64,000 nucleotides of DNA from contig NC_090709.1 in NCBI RefSeq assembly GCF_040954835.1, positions 39,908,975-39,972,974 on the forward strand. Reading direction: 5' to 3'. Position 1 is the first letter of the stretch. Each line of letters starts with the position of its first letter. Below the pieces are notes generated by a model. It saw only the letters and a program-made list of their open reading frames with translations, made no database searches and had not been told where the DNA came from. Made by a program: the position numbers and the translations under genes. Shown here piece after piece: positions 56,061-64,000 of this stretch. This DNA comes from Lepisosteus oculatus. Taxonomy: Eukaryota > Chordata > Actinopteri > Semionotiformes > Lepisosteidae.

Positions 56061-57871
56061 TTTTTTTTTTGAACGTTGGATTTGAACGCCTCGTGCGGCC
56101 GACCGTTGGTCCCGCCCGCCACAGCCCCAGGGCGCCAGTCGCCAGTTACCTACTGACTGTACCTTTAAAATTATATTTCTGTCCAGTTTGTGCGCCACAA
56201 TTTACACAACTTTTAATCGCATTTCCTCTAATAAGGCAACTAGAATCGGCTGGATGGGATTTGACTTGTATACGACTGACGTGTGGTACACAAAAACCGT
56301 TAAAACCGTCACGGAAATGGACATGGTCGCTCCATATACTCTATATAAGATGGGCGTTCAACGCTGTTAACGATCATTAAAAATAAATTAATACATAAAT
56401 GGACACGCCTGTACTTGAACCACGCCCCACACTTAGCACATTGCTAAGGACAAAAAAAGTGATTTAACACCCCCCCCCCTCCATAAACTGGATTTTTTAA
56501 GGCTCTTTTAATCAAGTTGAATTATTAAGAACATCCCCCCATTCCTGGAGATCGTAGCATTTCACACAAAAATAAGAGTTTGTTTGTTTGTTTGTTTTTC
56601 CTGACGGTGTTGGTCCCTTCTGGGGGGAGCTCGCACGTTTCCCCCTTGCGGTCCGTGTGGGTGATGACAACCCCTCCCTTTTATTCCCAGAGTTACAAAT
56701 AACACAAAATAACGCAAAATGCGCCCGTGGGACGTCTGACCTCCCGACTGCGCCTTTAAAATGACATTTCTGGACAGTTTGGGCGCCAGGGTGCTGTACT
56801 GGGACGTCTGTGGGAGACGCATCCGTGAAGGAGAATTACTTTTTTAAACTGGGGGGGTAAATCTCCTTATAATCACCCCGGCTCTCCCACACCTCGTCGA
56901 GTTTATTTTATTGTGTTTCTCCCCCCTTTTTGGGGGGGACCTGCTCTAAATGAGCTCCCTTAACGAGCCACCCTCTGCATTTGCTCGCATTTGGACAAGG
57001 GAGTCCAAATTATTGGACGTTTTTCAGCCATAAAACACGGGACGTCATCCTCTTTCTCTCTCTCTCTCTCACACACACACAAATCTCTCTTTATTTTAGT
57101 CAAGCTCGGAGCTGGGTGGAGTTGGCAAATACTGTAGAGGCAAAACCGGAGAGGGGACGACATTGTCGGTTCAATTAGGTCATTTCTTGTGCACCAAAAC
57201 CAGGAAGCGAAACGAAAGAGAGAGAGAGAGAGGAGGAGGAGGAGAGAGGATATTGTCATACAAAACCGCCTTTACATGCATGCACACTCACCAGAAGAGA
57301 GAAAAAAAAACTCAAAAAGATTAAGGCGGACCCATTCTGCTCCGCTCACGACTTGCTCGGCGACATATTGCGAAAAGACCCCCCGAAACACAGACCTGAC
57401 CCGCGGGGGTTTCATTCACACCTGTGCCGCAGCAATCCCCGGATCAGAGGCGAGTCTGTTTCTCCGTTTTTCTCTCATTTATCGGGGCTTTTTTGTTTTT
57501 TTTTTTGTACCAACCCGACCCAGCCTCTCGAACCCATATCCCCCCCCCATCAAAAAACAAAACGAGCGAGATATACAGGGAAAGTCTGCAAAATGGGGAA
57601 GTTTTTTTTTTTGAATTTACTTTTCAATCCTACACATGCCCAGCGGAAGGCGGGTTTTTTTAACTCTTTTTTTTTTTGGGAGGGCTTTGCTTTGCTAGAG
57701 GGAATGCATTTTTCCACACACAAAAAAAAACCCCGATTCGTCCTGTTCTTGCCGTGTGGGGGGTGAAACATCGACAGACCTGGATTCATTAAATGTGCAC
57801 CCGTGTGTGTGTTTTTTTTTTTGGTTTTCTCCCTGTTGCGTTGTGCAGGCGGTGGCGGACGTGCAGCAGCT
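56061..57871. other. Head-to-head spacer and clic1 upstream region
   Basis: Mostly single copy. It contains a diverged direct repeat (56159-56198 and 56750-56789, 32 of 40 identical), a TATATAAG on the + strand near 56342, homopolymer T runs, and a CT/CA tract at about 57050-57080. GTTGTGCAG just before the clic1 ATG could be a 5' UTR acceptor. Confidence 0.4.
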
Positions 57872-58557
57872 ATGGGCGACGAGGACCGGCAGCCACAGGT
57901 CGAGCTGTTCGTCAAGGTGAGCCCGGTCCGGTCCGGTTCGGCCGAACAACCCCCTCCCCAAAATAAATAAACCGAGAGGATGAGGGAGAGCGGAGGGAGG
58001 GGACAGGGGATAAGGGGACCGTTGTCTTGTCGTTTTTTTTGTGTGTGCAATTGTGCTTCCGGTCAAATTCCGCGTAGACTTTAAAATCCTCCTGCTCACC
58101 TACAAGGCTTTACATGGCTGGGCACCTCAATACCTGACTGAACTTTTATCGCCCTACTCCCCACCTCGCAACCTCCGCTCTTCAAACTCTGCCCTCCTTA
58201 CTGTCCCCCAAGCCCGTCTACATTGTATGGGTGACAAGGCCTTCTCCTGCTATGCCCCCAAGCTCTGGACCTCCTTGCCCAAGGATATCAGAGAGTCACC
58301 TTCTCTAAACTCCTTCAAATCCAGACTCAAAACCCTCCTTTTCAGAAAAGCCTTTACTGAACTGGTCTCATCCTTCACCCCTCTGCTCTTCTTAATACCA
58401 TCTTCCACGGTCTCCTCTATTGTTAGTGTTGTAATTATAATTGTGTCCTGTCTTGTGAAATTTTCTTATTTATTGTTGTAGTCTTCTTACTTATTGTTAT
58501 TGTCATCCTGTAAAGCGCTTTGAGAAGCCTCCTTTAAAGGCGCTATATAAAATAAAG

Positions 58558-58620
<63 letters not shown>

Positions 58621-61600
58621 GAGCCTGGAAACTGACTTTCTGGAGAACAAAACGCAACACAGGCGATGTTTCCCTCAGAGGATGTTTCCTTTTCTGTCTT
58701 TTTATTTTACCCCCAAAACAAAACTGGTATTTATTGCTGCGGAAACTACTGGAAGGAGAGTGTGTGTGTGTGGAGGGACGGGGGCAGTTTTTGTTTTAAA
58801 AGTTCGTGCTCTCAAACTTTTGAAGGGGACCGGAAAGCGCCGCGACGAAGCATCGTGAGGGTTGCGTGGCGGCGCTTTGAGCTTTTACGACCGAGCTAAA
58901 CAAAAGAAAGAAGAAAAAAAAAGACGAAAAGAGGGGTGGGATTGCAAGCACAAAAATAAAGTTGGAGGAGCGTGGAGTGCGCCGCGGACAGCACATCTCT
59001 TAACGAAACGTGTCTGTTTCTCGGAAAGGAAGTGCGTTTCTGATCGGGGAGCTCGGCTTGAATCGATATATTTGAACTGGCTGGCCGGGGCGGGGGGGGG
59101 TGGAGAGTGTGGCTGTGCTCTTTATTATTTTATTTTTTTTTGAAGGCGAAAAGAGCAGGAATAAAGCGGCCACTGTATGTATGTAGTAGTAGTTGTTGTT
59201 GTTGTTGTTGTTGTCGTCGGTCGGGGCTGAATGGCGGCTCTGTCCGCTTCCTGCCGCCTCGCTCTGGCTCCCGGCAGCCCCCGCCCCCCGGCCGGCCTTA
59301 GCAACAGGGCTCTCGAGCCCGGGCCGTTTCCAGGCCGCGTCAGAGGCGCCGCCTCGTGGCCCGGGTTCGGCTGCCGTTAATAACGGTCGCCCGGCCGGGG
59401 GAGCGGAGAGTCCGAGATTCATTTACTATGAATTAAAGTGTTTTCACCCCCCTTCTTTTTTTAACATAAAACGAGTAGAAAAGCCTTTTCTCTCACACCT
59501 GTCACTCCCGGGTCGCTGGATCCTGTCCCACTCTGTGTTTTGAACACAAATAATTAAAGTAATATCCTTCCTTTCCTCCGGCTCCCGAATCTGGCTCGTC
59601 CTGTCCAGTTTTCTGTCCGTTACTACCATTACGTCGAAAAAATATAAACATTTTCATAACAGTGGTGATTTTAAGTCCTTTTTTTTTACTACTACGAGTA
59701 TATTATTATGTTACTATGTATTTTTACATTGTAAAAAACGGCCATATTCCCCAAAGGGGAAGTGAACCGCACCCTTCCCCTTATCGCCGTGAAAACCTTT
59801 AATTTTAATTGAAACTGAAGGTTAAATTCAGGTTATAAACAGAGCTGGGCTCTCTTGTAAAATCTGTATTTATTTCTTTGTATTTTGGGTCGTGTTCTGT
59901 CTCGATGTGTGGCGTTTGAAAGCCCGTGTCTCAGAAGCAGGGGTTTTACTGTCCATAAAATGGTCAAATAACTGCTGTGGTGTGATGGTGGTGCAGTGTG
60001 GTTTAATAATGTTGTGATGATTTTGTAGTGGGGTGTGATGACTGTGTAGTGTTGTGTTGTGTAATAATGTTGTGATGATTGTGTAGTGCTGTGTAATAAT
60101 TGTGTGGTGTTGTGCAGGCAGGGTCAGATGGACAGAGCATTGGGAACTGTCCCTTCTCCCAGAGGCTCTTCATGGTCCTGTGGCTGAAGGGAGTCACCTT
60201 TAACGTCACCACAGTGGACATGAAGAGGTACTCAGTGTACACCTGTCTCCCTCTGTCTACACCCGTACCTGTCTGCCTGCTCACCTGTAATAACCCCTCT
60301 TTCTACACTTGTACCTGTCTGCCTGCTCACCTGTCTCCCTCTGTCTACACCTGTACCTGTCTGCCTGCTCACCTGTAATAACCCCTCTGTCTACACCTGT
60401 ACCTGTCTGCCTGCTCACCTGTTTCCCTCCCTCTGTACCTGTCTCCCTGCTCACCTGTAATAACCCCTCTGTCTACACCTGTACCTGTCTCCCTGCTCAC
60501 CTGTAATAACCCCTCTGTCTACACCTGTACCTGTCTCCCTGCTCACCTGTAATAACCCCTCTGTCTACACCTGTACCTGTCTCCCTGCTCACCTGTAATA
60601 ACCCCTCTGTCTACACCTGTACCTGTCTGCCTGCTCACCTGTATTAACCCCTCTCTCTCTGCAGGAAGCCGGAGATCCTGAAGGATTTGGCCCCAGGAGC
60701 CCAGCCCCCCTTCCTGCTGTATGGGGCGGAGGTGAAGACCGACACCAACAAGATCGAGGAGTTTCTGGAGGAGAACCTCTGCCCTCCCCAGTACGACACC
60801 CCCTCTCGTTCTATCTCCCCAGCGCAACACCCCTCCTCTCCCCTTCTCTCTATCTCTCCCTCTCTCTCCCCCAGTCTGGCTCTGCCCAGAGAGGATGTTT
60901 GTCCCAGTTAGTGTCGTCCTGGTCTCTGAGGGGACCCCACACTTCACTGCCATGTAGGGCAGTGGGTGGGATTCTCTTTTCAAACATTCACGACCAGATT
61001 TTTTGGGGTGGGGTGGTTGGTGCTGTAGGGTGCCTTCACTCCCTGATGAACTGATCTTCTCTCTCCGTCGGTGTGCCTCTCAGGTACCCCAAACTTGCCG
61101 CCAGGAACCCCGAGTCCAACACTGCAGGCCTGGACGTCTTCTCCAAGTTCTCTGCCTACATCAAGAACTCGAACCCCAGCATGAACGACAGTGAGTGAGA
61201 CACAGTGTGTGTTAATGCAGTCTGTCAGTGCACAGTGTGTAAATGCAGTAATGCAGTGTGGGTATTGATACAGGCATTATTGTAAATACAGCATTTGGGT
61301 GTTGATGCAGGGTGTGTATCAGTGTAAATACACTAGGTGTTGATGCAGTGTTTGTATCAGTGTAAATACACTAGGTCTTGATGCAGTGTGTGTATCAGTG
61401 TAAATACACTAGGTCTTGATGCAGTGTGTGTATCAGTGTAAATACATGGGGTCTTGATGCAGTGTGTGTATCAGTGTTAATACACTTTTGGGGTGTTGAT
61501 ACAATGTGTGTTAGTGTACAAAACACTGTAAATACACTGTTTGGGTGTTGGTGCAGTGTGTGTTAGTGTAAATACACTGTTTGGGTGTTGATGCAATGTG

Positions 61601-62844
61601 TTACAGTGTAAGTTCACTGTTTGGGTGCTAATGCAGTGTGTGTATCAGTATAAATACACTGGGTGTTGATGCAGTGTGTGCTTGTGTAAATACACCGTTT
61701 GGGTGCTAATGCAGTGTGTGTATCAGTATAAATACACTGGGTGTTGATGCAGTGTGTGTATCAGTGTAAATACACAGTCTGGGTGTTGATGCAGTGTGTG
61801 TTTCAGTGTAAATACACAGTCTGGGTGTTGATGCAGTGTGTGTTTCAGTGTAAATACACAGTCTGGGTGTTGATGCAGTGTGTGTTTCAGTGTAAATACA
61901 CAGTCTGGGTGTTGATGCAGTGTGTGTTTCAGTGTAAATACACTGTTTGGGTGTTGATGCAGTGTGTGTATCAGTGTAAATACACAGTCTGGGTGTTGAT
62001 GCAGTGTGTGTATCAGTGTAAATACACAGTCTGGGTGTTGATGCAGTGTGTGTATCAGTGTAAATACACAGTCTGGGTGTTGATGCAGTGTGTGTATCAG
62101 TGTAAATACACAGTCTGAGTGTTGATGCAGTGTGTGTATCAGTGTAAATACACAGTCCGGGTGTTGATGCAGTGTGTGTTTCAGTGTAAATACACAGTCT
62201 GAGTGTTGATGCAGTGTGTGTATCAGTGTAAATACACAGTCTGGGTGTTGATGCAGTGTGTGTTTCAGTGTAAATACACTGTTTGGGTGTTGATGCAGTG
62301 TGTGTATCAGTGTAAATACACAGTCTGGGTGTTGATGCAGTGTGTGTATCAGTGTAAATACACAGTCTGGGTGTTGATGCAGTGTGTGTGTGTGTGTCCA
62401 GATCTAGAGAAGGGCCTGCTCAAAGCCCTGAAGAAGCTGGATGACTACCTGTCCACGCCGCTGCCCGAGGAGGTGGACGAGAACAGCGCGGAGGACGTGG
62501 CGGTGTCCGTTCGCCCCTTCCTGGACGGACAGGAGCTCACCCTGGCAGACTGCAACCTGCTGCCCAAGCTGCACATCGTCAAGGTAGCCGCGCCCGCCGC
62601 CGCCGCCCCGCCGCCCCCCGCCGCAGCCCCAGCGTGGTGCCGCCGTAGTAACCGCCCCGCCCCGCCGCGTGTCCCCGGCCAGGTGGTGTGCCTGAAGTAC
62701 CGCGGTTTCCAGATCCCGCGCTCGCTGTCCTCCCTGTGGCGGTACCTGGACGCCGCGTACGCCCGCGAGGAGTTCGCCTCCACCTGCCCCGCGGACAAGG
62801 AGATCGAGACCGCCTACACCTCCGTGGCCCGCACCCTGAAATAG
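57872..62844 (+). CDS. clic1: Chloride intracellular channel 1, complete, 6 exons
   Basis: CLIC1 is a GST-fold protein that is soluble in the cytosol/nucleus and can insert in membranes as an anion channel under oxidising or acidic conditions. Exons: 57872-57916, 60118-60227, 60665-60790, 61084-61190, 62402-62583, 62683-62844 (TAG); 243 aa (human 241). It starts [15 protein letters not shown]. The glutaredoxin-like site [10 protein letters not shown] (Cys26) is present. [16 protein letters not shown] marks the all-helical C-domain, and the end is YTSVARTLK. Human CLIC1 has a second redox cysteine (Cys59, KLCPGG); here the position is Ala61 (DLAPGA), as in other CLICs. Best overall match is CLIC1 ([33 protein letters not shown]), and its place beside msh5 agrees. 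Confidence 0.96.
58041..58560 (+). mobile_element. L2-like LINE 3' end in clic1 intron 1
   Basis: The + strand encodes [52 protein letters not shown] and [11 protein letters not shown]. This is the C-terminal end typical of L2/CR1-group reverse transcriptases of fish. The 3' end AAAGCGCTTTGAGAAG, GGCGCTATATAAAATAAAGT runs into (ATT)n. It is 5'-truncated. Confidence 0.88.
58558..58620 (+). repeat. (ATT)n microsatellite, LINE tail
   Basis: About 20 ATT repeats directly continue the L2-like LINE 3' end, as expected for this family's microsatellite tail. Confidence 0.92.
58621..60117 (+). other. clic1: Remainder of clic1 intron 1
   Basis: Single-copy sequence with a (GTT)n run at about 59190-59215, a GC-rich patch at 59220-59410 and a GTGATGATTGTGTAGTG-like repeat at 59990-60115 next to the acceptor. 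No other exon seen. Confidence 0.5.
60235..60660 (+). repeat. About 55-bp minisatellite, clic1 intron 2
   Basis: About eight units of TAATAACCCCTCTGTCTACA, CCTGTACCTGTCTCCCTGCT and CACCTG fill the intron. The last unit's CCCCTCTCTCTCTGCAG is the acceptor of exon 3. Confidence 0.9.
61220..62395 (+). repeat. 42-bp minisatellite, clic1 intron 4
   Basis: Units of GGGTGTTGATGCAGTGTGTG, TATCAGTGTAAATACACAGT and CT. The first part is degenerate; from 61740 the period is an exact 42 bp for about 15 units. The open frames seen come from the period being divisible by three. No similarity to the other 42-bp arrays was found by eye. Exon 5 follows. Confidence 0.9.
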
Positions 62845-63905
62845 ACAGGGCCCCCCGCTCTCCCGCACCCACACACACACACACTCTCACACACACTCAC
62901 TCACACACTCACACACACTCACACACACACACTCACAGACACACTCACACTCACACTCACTCACACACTTACACACACACACACTTACACACACACACTC
63001 ACACACTCACACACTCACACACTCACTCACACACTTACACACACTCACACACACACCATCTGTACCCAGTCACACACAGTCTGTACAAATACTGTAACAA
63101 CACACACTCTGCACCCAGACACGCGCAGTCTCTACAAATACTGTTACAACACACACACACTCTGTACAAATACTGTAACAACACACACACTCTCTACAAA
63201 TACTGTAACAACACACACTCTGCACCCAGACACGCACAGTCTGTAAAAATACTGTAACAACACACACACACAGTACAAATACTGTAACAACACACACAAG
63301 CACTCTGTGCAAATACTGTAACAACACACACAGTGTACAATAGCAGTAAACGTGCACACACTCTGTACAGACACTGTAAAAACTCAGACACTGTGCACTC
63401 TCCCCCTCTTCCTCCTCTGTCTCACAAGCACAGCTCACAATCACCACACGTGCTCTCTGGGCACAAGCACTGTATGCACACTGCACACTCTGGGCACAAT
63501 CACTGTCACTGTGCGTACACTCTCCACACTCTGGGCACAAGCACTGTGCGCACACTGCACACTGAGGGCACAATCACTGACCACACACTGGGCACAACCG
63601 CTGTGCGCACACTGCGCTCTGAGCACAAGTGTTGTGCGTACTCTCTCCACACTCTGGGCACAACCGCTGTGCGCACACTGCACACACGCTGCTCACTCTG
63701 AGCACAAGTGCTGTGCGTAGACTCTGCACACCCTGGGCACAAGCACTGTGCGCGCACTCGGCACACTCTGGGCACAACTGTTTTATGGATTCTTTGTGCA
63801 CAATTGCTGTACACTCTGGGCACAATCTCTGTGCACTTTGGTCACTCTGATCACAATCTCTGTACACTCTGCACACTGATCACAATTGCTCGACACTCTG
63901 GTCAC
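62845..63905 (+). repeat. Repeat-rich clic1 3' UTR and downstream flank
   Basis: CA-rich tracts (62868-63058) are followed by ACACTCTGTACAAATACTGT and AACAACACACA units (to about 63390), then GCACACTCTGGGCACAA and CACTGTGCGCACACTGCAC units. No canonical AATAAA was seen up to the window end, so the clic1 transcript end is undetermined. Confidence 0.8.
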
Positions 63906-64000
63906 TCTGTGAGAAGAAGGGACACCTGGCTGTGGTCACTCTGGTCACTCTGTGAGAAGAAGGGACACCTGGCTGTGGTCACTCTGGTCACTCTGTGGAA
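63897..64000 (+). repeat. About 50-bp tandem repeat at the window edge
   Basis: Two units of TCTGGTCACTCTGTGAGAAG, AAGGGACACCTGGCTGTGGT and CAC, cut by the window end. Confidence 0.85.

Noticed and set aside
58041-58481. A separate gene inside clic1 intron 1
   Set aside because: The 147-codon frame is the C-terminal end of an L2-like LINE with its 3' tail and microsatellite, 5'-truncated.

Overview
This window is vertebrate nuclear DNA, most likely from a ray-finned fish. It holds spliced genes with canonical GT-AG introns and three families of dispersed repeats of kinds common in fish genomes. No bacterial features are present. The species is not identifiable from the sequence; a GC-rich, non-teleost-like fish such as a gar or bowfin is only a guess.

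Five genes can be built exon by exon. From left to right they are: csnk2b (+, last five coding exons, 784-3901); two related GPI-anchored Ly6/uPAR (LU-domain) genes (+, 16300-20852 and 22668-25158); msh5 (-, complete, 24 coding exons, 55113 to 37080, 807 aa); and clic1 (+, complete, 6 exons, 57872-62844, 243 aa). This gene set is that of the vertebrate MHC class III region, where CSNK2B, LY6G5 genes, CLIC1 and MSH5 lie close together. msh5 and clic1 are head to head, as in mammals, but the pair appears flipped relative to csnk2b. The genes share no pathway: kinase regulation (csnk2b), cell-surface LU proteins, meiotic crossover (msh5) and a redox-sensitive chloride channel/GST-fold protein (clic1). 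They share a neighbourhood, not a process.

The striking feature is tandem repetition. By hand tally, over half of the 64 kb is minisatellite, filling nearly every intron, several 3' UTRs and the intergenic spaces. Four patterns stand out. (1) A 62-bp unit resembling the 3' end of an intron (CCCCTCTCTCTCTCAG) is amplified at five places, always in the sense orientation of its host gene, and often runs up to the real splice site. (2) In msh5, real exon/intron junctions (exons 1, 10 and 14 at the donor, exon 22 at the acceptor) are copied repeatedly into the adjacent intron, creating decoy splice sites. (3) Other arrays grew from internal pieces of mobile elements: a SINE-like element, the end of a LINE ORF2 (two different pieces) and a second dispersed repeat. 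(4) A 7.7-kb intergenic array has 184 exact 42-bp periods, giving one uninterrupted reading frame but no ATG. It is related to a second 42-bp array 12 kb away. The many long open frames over these arrays look like by-products of periodicity, not genes.

Layout: 1-5.1 kb csnk2b; 5.2-8.8 kb expanded SINE-like element; 9.1-15.8 kb arrays and a LINE fragment; 16.0-21.7 kb first Ly6 gene; 22.6-26.4 kb second Ly6 gene; 26.5-35.8 kb intergenic arrays; 35.9-56 kb msh5; 55.8-57.9 kb head-to-head spacer; 57.9-62.8 kb clic1, then its repeat-rich 3' flank.
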